Assembly: GCA_913063405.1 (NCBI GenBank) | Contig: CAJXZB010000020.1 | Location: 1 to 51,827 of the forward strand | Reading direction: 5' to 3' | From: an uncultured Ulvibacter sp. | GTDB lineage: Bacteria > Bacteroidota > Bacteroidia > Flavobacteriales > Flavobacteriaceae | Length of the DNA: 51,827 nt | Shown here: positions 7,568 to 15,323 of the stretch, in pieces | Layout: the number at the start of each line of letters is the position of its first letter | Position numbering within the stretch: position 1 is the first letter of the stretch | Position numbers and translations under genes: made by a program | The notes under the pieces: model-generated | What the model saw: only the letters and a program-made list of their open reading frames with translations | Told to the model about the DNA's origin: nothing | Database searches by the model: none

Positions 7568-9034
7568 ATGAAAATAGAATCGATCAAAACCTTCGGACAG
7601 CTTAGAGAGGCAGGTTACGAACATAAAACAATTAAAGAAGAATTACGCAGAAATTTACTTCAAAAGTTGATGAAAAAAGAAACAACTTTTAAAGGAATTC
7701 ACGGTTATGAATACACTGTAATTCCGGAATTAGAACGCGCTATTCTGTCTAAGCATAATATTAACCTATTAGGCCTGAGAGGGCAGGCAAAAACTCGATT
7801 GGCTAGACAAATGGTTTCTTTGTTGGATGAATATGTGCCGGTAATAGATGGTAGTGAAATTAATGATGATCCGTTTAATCCTATATCTCGTTTTGCTCGA
7901 GAATTGTTAACAGAAATGGAAGATGCTACACCTATTTCTTGGTTGCATCGCGATGAGCGATTTTCAGAAAAACTAGCAACTCCAGACGTTACCGTCGCCG
8001 ATTTAATTGGCGATGTTGATCCAATTAAAGCAGCAAATTTAAAGTTAACTTATGCAGATGACCGTGTAATTCATTTCGGAATGATCCCGAGAGCGAACCG
8101 TTCTATTTTTGTTATTAATGAACTTCCAGATTTACAGGCCCGCATTCAAGTTGCACTTTTTAATATCTTGCAAGAAGGAGACATACAGATTCGTGGTTTT
8201 AAGCTACGTTTACCATTGGATATTCAGTTTGTATTCACGGCGAACCCAGAAGATTATACAAACAGAGGAAGCATTGTTACTCCTTTGAAAGACAGAATTG
8301 GTTCTCAAATACTTACCCATTATCCAGAGAATTTGGAGACCGCTCGTACTATTACACAGCAGGAAACTTCTGAAGCTATTTTAAAAAAAAAGCATATTTA
8401 TGTTCCTGAGCTGGCAAAGGATATTCTCGAACAGATTAGTTTTGAAGCCAGAGATAGTGAGTTCATAGATGCTAAGAGCGGTATAAGCGCCAGGTTAAGT
8501 ATCACTGCTTTTGAGAATTTATTAAGCACTGCCGAAAGAAGAGCCCTTCAGAGTGGAGACAAGAACACGACAGTTCGTTTAGGAGATTTTATGGGAATCA
8601 TTCCTGCAATAACCGGAAAGGTAGAACTGGTCTACGAGGGAGAACAGGAAGGCGCTGGAGCGGTGGCACAGCAGCTGATCGCAGATGCCGTGAAGGCCGA
8701 GTTTGTAAGATACTTTCCTCGAATAGAGAAACTACAAAAAGATGGCGAAACACAACCTTATGATCAAATAGTTACTTGGTTCTTTGAACAAAGCGGAGGA
8801 TTTGAATTGCTAGATTCACTATCCAATAATGACTATAAATCGCAGTTAGACCAGATAGAGCCCTTAGATAATTTGTTAGAAAAATATGTGGATGATATCC
8901 CTAAAGGGGATGTTTATTTCTTTAAAGAATTTATTTTATGGGCATTGGTCGAGTATAAAAAACTCAGCAAATATAATATGAGCGATGGACTTAGATTTAA
9001 AGACGTTTATGGTGGATACATTAGTGGGTTTTAA
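7568..9034 (+). CDS. MoxR/ChlI-like AAA+ ATPase
   Basis: 488 residues. The Walker A motif is G69-L-R-G-Q-A-K-T76. Walker B is at about 180-185 (I-F-V-I-N-E), followed by L-P-D-L-Q-A-R-I-Q-V-A-L and L-Q-E-G-D-I-Q-I-R-G, the pattern of the MoxR/magnesium-chelatase/RavA clade. Sensor 1 is the V-F-T-A-N-P-E-D segment near 222-229. The Walker B aspartate is Asn184 while the glutamate is kept. The C-terminal ~130 residues are helical and specific to this family. It is co-transcribed with the VWA gene (24-base gap), so the two form one remodelling machine. A symmetrical terminator follows 15 bases after the stop. Confidence 0.88.
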   Translation: MKIESIKTFGQLREAGYEHKTIKEELRRNLLQKLMKKETTFKGIHGYEYTVIPELERAILSKHNINLLGLRGQAKTRLARQMVSLLDEYVPVIDGSEINDDPFNPISRFARELLTEMEDATPISWLHRDERFSEKLATPDVTVADLIGDVDPIKAANLKLTYADDRVIHFGMIPRANRSIFVINELPDLQARIQVALFNILQEGDIQIRGFKLRLPLDIQFVFTANPEDYTNRGSIVTPLKDRIGSQILTHYPENLETARTITQQETSEAILKKKHIYVPELAKDILEQISFEARDSEFIDAKSGISARLSITAFENLLSTAERRALQSGDKNTTVRLGDFMGIIPAITGKVELVYEGEQEGAGAVAQQLIADAVKAEFVRYFPRIEKLQKDGETQPYDQIVTWFFEQSGGFELLDSLSNNDYKSQLDQIEPLDNLLEKYVDDIPKGDVYFFKEFILWALVEYKKLSKYNMSDGLRFKDVYGGYISGF

Positions 9035-9048
9035 TCTATCAGGATAAA

Positions 9049-9077
9049 AAAAGCTTCCACTAAAAGTGGAAGCTTTT
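9049..9077. terminator. Bidirectional terminator between convergent genes
   Basis: AAAAGCTTCCAC (9049-9060) pairs perfectly with GTGGAAGCTTTT (9066-9077) around TAAAA. A and T runs flank both sides, and the genes on either side converge, so it serves both. Confidence 0.9.
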
Positions 9078-9098
9078 CAAAAGGATAAAACTTGTTTT

Positions 9099-9476
9099 TT
9101 ATAAGTTAGGTATAACGAGTTCTTGACCCGGATGAATCATATCTGGGTTGTTTAAGATATTTCTATTTGTTTCAAAAATGGCAGTATATTTCATAGGGTC
9201 TTTGAAGTAATGCTTTGCAATTTTACTTAACGATTCACCGCTAGCAACCGTATGGCGAGCATATATAGAGTTGTCGGCAACTTTAATATCGGCCATGATA
9301 TCATTGGCATTTTCACCACCAACACGTTTTATTTCATCCCAAAGAAGATTTTTTTCATAAGGAGTTCCTGCTACACCGGTAAGATGCAATTGCCCGTTCT
9401 CTTCTTTTACATCTCCGTTTTGGATATTCAATTTTTCTCCAAGGTCCAGAACAGATTGATATTTTGCTTTAATCAT
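9099..9476 (-). CDS. BON-LysM protein, Kbp/YgaU-like
   Basis: 125 residues without a signal peptide. Residues ~15-68 match the BON fold (N-G-Q-L-H-L-T-G-V-A-G-T-P-Y-E-K-N-L-L-W-D-E-I). Residues ~74-123 are a LysM domain (V-A-S-G-E-S-L-S-K-I-A-K-H-Y-F, then H-P-G-Q-E-L-V-I-P). This order and size match the E. coli Kbp (YgaU) family, a cytoplasmic potassium-binding protein. Potassium binding in this organism is inferred from family only. The gene is monocistronic and ends at the shared bidirectional terminator. Confidence 0.88.
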   Translation of the reverse strand: MIKAKYQSVLDLGEKLNIQNGDVKEENGQLHLTGVAGTPYEKNLLWDEIKRVGGENANDIMADIKVADNSIYARHTVASGESLSKIAKHYFKDPMKYTAIFETNRNILNNPDMIHPGQELVIPNL

Positions 9477-9623
9477 TTTTATTATTATTTAACGTTAGGA
9501 ATCTAAAGATACAAAAATTGTAATCCAATTTTTGGGTGGGATCTCGTTTTAGCCTCCATTTTATATGATTTTCGATATTCAGTATAAAAACAATGTTATA
9601 ACCTCAATTTTATTCTGTTTTAA

Positions 9624-10679
9624 TTACATTTCTTTACCAGTATCTACGTCTTTAATAAACCGTATTAGGCCTTGAAAGAAGTTCTTCTGGTCGTCATATT
9701 GAGAAAGATGACTTCCATTTGGACATAAATGGAACCTTCCATTCTGAACCTCATTCGCGAGCCATTCCATTTGTTTAGGATCCATAGTGTCATAGGTTGA
9801 ACCAATAGATAAGGTTGGAACAATTATGGTTTTAAGACGGTTTTTTACATCCCAATTTTTTAAAGTGGCATCGCCTTTTACTCCAAATTCACTCGGTCCT
9901 TGCATAGTAACATACACTTTAGCATTTAAGTGACTGAACCCTTTTTGTACAGAGCTTGGCCATTGATCAACGGGCATTCGGATTACGTGTTCTGTATAGT
10001 AATGATTAACAACTAATTCGAGATAGCGTTCATTACCATAATCCTCAGCGTTTTCATAAGCCATTATCTCTGCAAGTACTTCGGGATCCATTTTTGGAGC
10101 AAGTATATTATCACTATAGTCCATATAATCCGGAATGGAGGGAACCATGTTTGAAATAATAAGACCTTTTAGGTTTTCTTGATATTTTAAGGCATACTCC
10201 ATTGCTAAAATTCCTCCCCAAGATTGCCCAAAGAGATAAAAATTATCTTTGTTCAAATCAAGTGCTTTTCTAACTTGCTCTACTTCTTCAACAAACCGAG
10301 CGGTATCCCATAAGCTAAGATCATCTGGTTGATCACTATAATAGCTTCCTAATTGATCGTAATAATAATACTCTATTCTTTCCTGTGGAAAATATCCATC
10401 AAAACATTCATAGATTTCATGAGTCATTCCAGGACCGCCATGAAGTAGTAGTACTTTTATTTTTGGATTATTTCCAACACGTTTTGTCCAAACATTAAAA
10501 GTTCCTTTCGGTGTTTCAATTGGAATCATTCGTATCCCACCGGTATATTGATCGTCCTTTCCTTCGAAGGACCAATAGGAGTTTATAGTTTCATTTGTTT
10601 CTACTGTTTTTTCTTCCGAAGCATTTTTACAACCTACCACGGTTACCAAAATCAATGTAAATAAATAAATGTGTTTCAT
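9624..10679 (-). CDS. Proline iminopeptidase-family alpha/beta hydrolase, lipoprotein
   Basis: 351 residues with a lipoprotein signal (V-V-G-C17) and a short acidic linker. H-G-G-P-G at 80-84 is the oxyanion segment characteristic of prolyl iminopeptidases and tricorn-interacting factor F1-like enzymes. The nucleophile is Ser153 in G-Q-S-W-G-G. The acid is Asp297 or Asp300, and the base is His324 in N-G-S-H. A lid of about 100 residues follows the nucleophile. It probably removes N-terminal proline or similar residues from peptides in the periplasm or on the outer membrane. Its -7 box (10709-10716) lies immediately after the corrected end of the DUF3291 gene, so it probably has its own promoter. 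Confidence 0.88.
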   Translation of the reverse strand: MKHIYLFTLILVTVVGCKNASEEKTVETNETINSYWSFEGKDDQYTGGIRMIPIETPKGTFNVWTKRVGNNPKIKVLLLHGGPGMTHEIYECFDGYFPQERIEYYYYDQLGSYYSDQPDDLSLWDTARFVEEVEQVRKALDLNKDNFYLFGQSWGGILAMEYALKYQENLKGLIISNMVPSIPDYMDYSDNILAPKMDPEVLAEIMAYENAEDYGNERYLELVVNHYYTEHVIRMPVDQWPSSVQKGFSHLNAKVYVTMQGPSEFGVKGDATLKNWDVKNRLKTIIVPTLSIGSTYDTMDPKQMEWLANEVQNGRFHLCPNGSHLSQYDDQKNFFQGLIRFIKDVDTGKEM

Positions 10680-10708
10680 AGGTTGTGCTTTGTAATTATC
10701 TAAGATAC

Positions 10709-10716
10709 CAAACCTA
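10709..10716 (-). promoter_or_regulatory. -7 box of the iminopeptidase-like gene
   Basis: TAGGTTTG on the minus strand fits TAnnTTTG exactly, with transcription expected near 10702, 23 bases before the ATG. No good -33 box is seen 17-23 bases upstream. Confidence 0.4.
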
Positions 10717-11173
10717 TTATAAGGCCTTCACATCTTCTGGAGTGTACTTGCTTTTAAAGCTAAATGCATAAGGAGTATCTCCATGTGCTCTTAAGGTATT
10801 CAAGTCTCTTTTTTCCTTCTTTAATTGTTGGTATATCGCCTTTTTCTATATACCATAGTACCATATGCATTTTAGGCATTTTAGCGAACCATTCTTTTTT
10901 TCTTTTAAAAACTTCAAGATGACCAGAATTGTATACAAAATCAAATAGACTGTCTCGATCTTTCCAAACACTCATGTTTACGAGGACGTATTCCGAATCA
11001 AAGGCATTAATAGAGTAGGAGTCATCACCATTGTCACCTACCAATCGCCATATAAAGCCTTCATTTTTTTCCGCAAGGGTATTAATTCTATCTGTGTTGT
11101 TTACAAAGTCGGCCATCACTGGATCTTCAATGGAGGTGACTGCTTCAGCAATATTAAGTTGTGCTAGATGCAT
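10717..11173 (-). CDS. DUF3291 protein with +1 frameshift near the C terminus
   Basis: The frame from ATG at 11173 reads 137 residues to a TAG at 10760 and matches DUF3291 (H-L-A-Q-L-N-I start, M-S-V-W-K-D-R-D-S-L-F-D-F-V-Y, and M-V-L-W-Y-I-E-K-G-D-I-P-T). The zero-frame tail after E-Y-L (K-S-T-W-R-Y-S-L-C-I) looks wrong. Moving +1 at the CTTAAG at 10790-10795 gives L-R-A-H-G-D-T-P-Y-A-F-S-F and runs to a TAA at 10717, which is the normal end of this family (R-L-x-x-L-R-x-H-G-x-T-P-x-A-F-x-F). The gene is therefore given to 10717. The cause may be a one-base insertion, a sequencing error or recoding at CUU-A. The function of DUF3291 is unknown; the fold resembles antibiotic-biosynthesis monooxygenases. 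Confidence 0.75.
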
Positions 11174-11188
11174 GTTTACAAATGATTT

Positions 11189-11368
11189 CTAGAAAGATAC
11201 TTGTTTTTTAATGAGATAGAATCCTAAGAAACCAATAAATACATCAAATAAAACGAAGCTAAGCAATGCGGCTCCGTTTCTAAAGATAATTTTTCCAACA
11301 AGTGAAAGCCTAAAGCAAAAGATAAAGGTCCTTATAGAGTTATCAAAGGGTTCTGGTTGGTAGTTTAT
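11189..11368 (-). pseudogene. Remnant of a small membrane protein
   Basis: Between the amidohydrolase stop and the DUF3291 start the minus strand has an open frame of about 59 codons with no start codon, ending in TAG at 11191-11189. It reads as a clean transmembrane protein end: L-S-L-V-G-K-I-I-F-R-N-G-A-A-L-L-S-F, then V-L-F-D-V-F-I-G-F-L-G-F-Y-L-I-K-K. The frame begins inside the last codons of the upstream gene, so the 5' part seems to have been lost by deletion. The family is not recognised. A chance open frame is possible but the composition is strongly protein-like. Confidence 0.45.
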
Positions 11369-14300
11369 TCATGACCAACGTGACATCCACAACCGCCGTT
11401 CATAAAGCCCTGTGTTTCCTCATGCCAAGGAAATGCCTGATTCGATTTGCTTAGCTCCCAAAAGAAAGGTTTTCGTTCCTTTGGGGAGTTTCCAATTTCG
11501 TTCATGGTGTTTGCATCATAAATACGACCATTAATCATCACCTTGTCAATGTACAGGGTGTTTTCAATGGCTTCCAACGGGTTTTTAGAAAGCACCATAA
11601 GATCTGCTAGTTTGCCAACTTCCAATGAACCAATATCATTTCCTGCACCAATATAGTGGGCGCCGTTTATTGTAGCAGCTTTTAACGCTTCTAGGTTGCT
11701 CATTCCACCTTGCGCAAGCATCCAAGTTTCCCAATGTGCTCCAAGTCCTTGTAGTTGTCCGTGAGCCCCCATATTTACCTTTACTCCGGCTTCAGATAGG
11801 TCATTTACAGTTTTTGAAACCAATATGTGTCCATTTTCGTATTCTTTTTGAGGTACCATATCACGATGACGTGATCTACTGTCAATTATGGAGCGAGGTG
11901 TAAAATTGAGCAGCTTTTCATTTTCCCAAACGTTGTCTCGTTGATAGAAATAGTATTCCCCGTTGAGTCCCCCATAATTAACAATAAGGGTAGGAGTATA
12001 ACCAGTATTGCTATTCCCCCATAGTTCAAGAACATCTTTATAAACAGGTGCAACAGGTATATTATGTTCTACCCCAGTGTGCCCGTCAATCACCATTGTT
12101 AAATTGTGATAGAATGTAGATCCACCCTCAGGGACCACATTGATGCCCAGTTCACGAGCCGCTTGCATCACTTGTTGGCGTTGTTCACGCCTTGGTTGAT
12201 TATAGCTCTTCACGCTTTTCGCGCCAAAAGCCTTCGTTCTTCTAATACTGCTTCGAGCATCTTCTAGATTATTAATAACTGCTTTAAAATCTCCGTCGGC
12301 ACCATATAAAATAAATCCAGTAGAGTAGAGGCGCGGTCCAATCAATCCTCCTGATTTCTGTAATTCTGATAGCGCGAAAACAGTTTCTGTATTTGCCGAA
12401 GGATCGTGGGCGGTTGTAACACCAAAGGCTAGGTTTGCCATAAATTGCCAATTTTGCTGGGGGGTTAATCCTGAACGAAAGGCGCCTATATGTGCATGTG
12501 AATCTACCATTCCGGGCATTATGGTTTTTCCCGCAGATAAATAAATTTTCGCATCTGATGGAATTGGTGTGCTTGATGCTTCTCCAATCATTTCAATTTT
12601 GTTGTCCTTAATTACGATATTTCCGTTTTCAATCACCTTATCGTCATCCATGGTAATGATTCGAGCATTGGCGAAGGCGATTCTTCCAGAAGGTTTCTCC
12701 ACGGGTGCTGTTAGTCCAATTTTAATACCCTCCACAGTCATTTCAGGAACAGTTTCCGGAGAATTAGGTAAAAAAGTGAATCGATTTTGTACCTCGTTAC
12801 TAAAATACTCGTCACCTAATGTCCACATTACTTTTTGGCTATTTGGTGACCAATGAATATTTATTCCAGCATCCTTTGCAATCTGTGATACTGGAACCGA
12901 TTTAGACTTATTCTCGAGTTCAATGGTTTGACCATTTAAAACTAGTGGGGCCAAGAATACCTTATGAAGATTTGAGAAGGCGATCCATTTATTATCTGGA
13001 CTTGGAACTAATCGGTTAGCATATTTAGAAGTTAGATGTTCCTTTTCATCTTTTCCATTTAAGTTTACACTAATTAGTTTTTTTGTTTTATCACCAAAAT
13101 AGGTACCTCCCGTTTGAAGGAATATGCGTTCCCCATCGTTTGTAAACATTGGGTATTCGCCTTTATTAATCAGCTTTTTTTCGTTTTCTCCATTCGCATC
13201 CATAGTATAGATACCGGGTTCTTTGGTAAAAGCCATACCTTGATCGGTATTTCCTCTTTCTTTTCTGAAAACAATGGAACCTCCATCTGGTGAATAGGAA
13301 GGAGTACGGTAAATTCCTTTAGATAAGGTGATTTTTTGCGGTTGACCTCCAACCACGGGGATTGTAAAAATGGCACCTTTCTCAATATCGTTCCAAGCAA
13401 CGAAAACAATATCGTTTCCGTTTGGGGAGAATTGTGGTTCAAACTCAAAATCGGTGCCTAATGTTAATCTTTTTGGTAGACCATTAGGAAGGTCTTTTTT
13501 CCAAAGATAACCTAATGCCTGAAATATCAAAATTTTTCCATCTGGAGAGGTAACTGCATGTCTAATCATTTTAGGAGTGAAGATGTCTTGCTCTATAGGA
13601 GTATCAAAATGTAAAGTTTTGGCAATATCAATTTTTACGTCTGCAGTAAAAGGAATGTTCGTAACTTCTAAAGATTCAATATCTATTTTGTGAATCTTCC
13701 CACCGCTCCAGAACACAATTTCTTGATTACTTGGCATCCAGCTAAAGTTTGGATAGACTCCAAAAATAGCCCAAGCTTCCTGCTGATCTTTATTTAACTT
13801 CTCGTATAAAGCCCATTCTTCACCTGTCTCCAAATCATGGACATATAATACCGTTTGTTCCCTTACACGTTTTACAAAGGCTAATTTCTTCCCATTAGGA
13901 GAAATGGTTGGTCTTGCCGCACCTCCTGGTCCACCTGTAACCCTAATAGTTTCACCATCTACGAAGCTATACCTCTTAATCGCATAAATTTGACTATTTG
14001 GGTCTTTGTTGTATTGAAATTTTCCTCCAGGATACATGTCTTCACTATAATAGAGGTACTTTCCATCTGGAGCCATAAAAGGCTCATTTACATCTTGTTG
14101 GTCATTTTTACGCTCCGTTAATTTTAAACCACTTCCTCCAGCAATGTGATATTGCCACATCTCACCAGCGCCAAGACTACGGCTCGATGTAAAATGCTTT
14201 CTTGCAATTAGGGAATTTCCATCTGGTGTCCAAACGGCGTTGTTTAATAGTCTGAAATCTTCTTCAGTAATTTGTTTTGCATTGCTTCCATCTACATTCA

Positions 14301-14661
14301 TAACCCAGATATTATCACCCCCACCTGCATCGCTTGTAAATGAGATTTTTAATCCATTAGGACTGAAACGAGGTTGAATTTCATAAGGAATCCCTTTCCG
14401 AAGCACTTTAGCTTTTCCACCACTTATTGGCATTGAGTAGATATCTCCCAACATATCGAAGACGATAGTTTGTCCATTTGGGCTTACATCAAGGTTCATC
14501 CAAGTACCTTCATCGGTGTTAAAACTATGAGTTTTATACTTGAAATCTTTTCCCGGATTTGAAACGTCCCATTTGGTTTCCTCGTCTTTTTTATCTTTGT
14601 TTTTTTGAGCGTGAAGTGATACTGTAAAAGTTAAGAGAAGGAGAGAACAGAGTAATCGCAT
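11365..14661 (-). CDS. Exported PD40 beta-propeller/amidohydrolase fusion protein
   Basis: 1098 residues from the ATG at 14661. An ATG 12 codons earlier is less likely, because the -7 box lies within that extension and the later start opens directly into the signal peptide (M-R-L-L-C-S-L-L-L-L, ending L-H-A-Q). Residues ~50-650 contain repeated W/F-S-P-N/D-G motifs of TolB-type PD40 propeller blades. Residues ~665-1070 form an amidohydrolase domain: an A-R-I-I-T-M-D-D-D strand, D-S-H-A-H-I-G metal site near 717, a later H-x-H-region, and the closing L-E-V-G-K-L-A-D-L-M-V-L. It is probably a periplasmic metal-dependent hydrolase; family members include dipeptidases and imidazolonepropionase-like enzymes. 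The C terminus carries a G-G-C-G-C-H-V-G-H-E tail that could bind metal. Confidence 0.88.
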   Translation of the reverse strand: MRLLCSLLLLTFTVSLHAQKNKDKKDEETKWDVSNPGKDFKYKTHSFNTDEGTWMNLDVSPNGQTIVFDMLGDIYSMPISGGKAKVLRKGIPYEIQPRFSPNGLKISFTSDAGGGDNIWVMNVDGSNAKQITEEDFRLLNNAVWTPDGNSLIARKHFTSSRSLGAGEMWQYHIAGGSGLKLTERKNDQQDVNEPFMAPDGKYLYYSEDMYPGGKFQYNKDPNSQIYAIKRYSFVDGETIRVTGGPGGAARPTISPNGKKLAFVKRVREQTVLYVHDLETGEEWALYEKLNKDQQEAWAIFGVYPNFSWMPSNQEIVFWSGGKIHKIDIESLEVTNIPFTADVKIDIAKTLHFDTPIEQDIFTPKMIRHAVTSPDGKILIFQALGYLWKKDLPNGLPKRLTLGTDFEFEPQFSPNGNDIVFVAWNDIEKGAIFTIPVVGGQPQKITLSKGIYRTPSYSPDGGSIVFRKERGNTDQGMAFTKEPGIYTMDANGENEKKLINKGEYPMFTNDGERIFLQTGGTYFGDKTKKLISVNLNGKDEKEHLTSKYANRLVPSPDNKWIAFSNLHKVFLAPLVLNGQTIELENKSKSVPVSQIAKDAGINIHWSPNSQKVMWTLGDEYFSNEVQNRFTFLPNSPETVPEMTVEGIKIGLTAPVEKPSGRIAFANARIITMDDDKVIENGNIVIKDNKIEMIGEASSTPIPSDAKIYLSAGKTIMPGMVDSHAHIGAFRSGLTPQQNWQFMANLAFGVTTAHDPSANTETVFALSELQKSGGLIGPRLYSTGFILYGADGDFKAVINNLEDARSSIRRTKAFGAKSVKSYNQPRREQRQQVMQAARELGINVVPEGGSTFYHNLTMVIDGHTGVEHNIPVAPVYKDVLELWGNSNTGYTPTLIVNYGGLNGEYYFYQRDNVWENEKLLNFTPRSIIDSRSRHRDMVPQKEYENGHILVSKTVNDLSEAGVKVNMGAHGQLQGLGAHWETWMLAQGGMSNLEALKAATINGAHYIGAGNDIGSLEVGKLADLMVLSKNPLEAIENTLYIDKVMINGRIYDANTMNEIGNSPKERKPFFWELSKSNQAFPWHEETQGFMNGGCGCHVGHE

Positions 14662-14683
14662 TTTATAAATTATTTGTTTGGTC

Positions 14684-14691
14684 CAAATATA
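14684..14691 (-). promoter_or_regulatory. -7 box supporting the later amidohydrolase start
   Basis: TATATTTG on the minus strand fits TAnnTTTG exactly. Transcription would begin near 14677, downstream of the ATG at 14697 but upstream of the ATG at 14661. This supports the shorter protein with its signal peptide at the N terminus. No clear -33 box is seen. Confidence 0.5.
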
Positions 14692-14697
14692 AGACAT

Positions 14698-15273
14698 TTA
14701 CCAATCTCCTTGAGACTTTATATTTGCCTTGCAAAGTTTTATAATCTCAGAAATCCTATTCTGCTGGGTTTCTTCCCGCTTAGCACTATACAACCAACTT
14801 AAATACCCCTTCCGATAACTTGGGCTAAACGCCTGGTAATTTTCAAAAGCCTCTGTATGTATCTCAAAGGCCTGTTGTAACATTGGAGGAACAATAAGGT
14901 TTTCAACATTATCCATGGCGGTCCAAGTACCTGTCCTTTTAGCGAGCTTAATAGTTTTCCATCCATTTTCATGAATTAAGCCTTCCCGTTCCAGAGTTTC
15001 AACATATCTTTTATTTAAAGCACTCCAAGTACTTTTAGGGTTTCGCGGGCAGAAATATTGTCGACGCTTTCCATTCCCTAGGCTTTTGACCGTGCTATCA
15101 ATCCAGCCATAACAAATAGCTACTTTTACCGCTTCCTCCCAACGCATGGTTGGGGTTTTCATTTCTAACTTATAAAAAATTAGATAGACACCATTTGGGA
15201 AAATATGATGATTATCAAGCAACCATTCTCGCCATTCGACGTCACGAGGAAAGTATAGTTCTGGTTTTTTCAT
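14698..15273 (-). CDS. YdeI/OmpD-associated family protein
   Basis: 191 residues, cytoplasmic. It has the full family pattern: an N-terminal W-R-E-W-L-L-D-N-H segment, M-R-W-E-E-A-V-K-V-A-I-C-Y-G-W-I-D-S at ~42-60, F-C-P-R-N-P-K-S-T-W-S-A-L-N around 74-87, and the C-terminal helix R-K-G-Y-L-S-W-L-Y-S-A-K-R-E-E-T-Q-Q-N-R. The molecular role is not established. It is a different subfamily from the gene at 2577-3065. It lies 36 bases upstream of the amidohydrolase start codon, but that gene appears to have its own -7 box. Confidence 0.9.
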   Translation of the reverse strand: MKKPELYFPRDVEWREWLLDNHHIFPNGVYLIFYKLEMKTPTMRWEEAVKVAICYGWIDSTVKSLGNGKRRQYFCPRNPKSTWSALNKRYVETLEREGLIHENGWKTIKLAKRTGTWTAMDNVENLIVPPMLQQAFEIHTEAFENYQAFSPSYRKGYLSWLYSAKREETQQNRISEIIKLCKANIKSQGDW

Positions 15274-15323
15274 TATGATTTGATGGGCTTAAAACCTCAA
15301 TTTAAGTCGATATACCAAGATAA

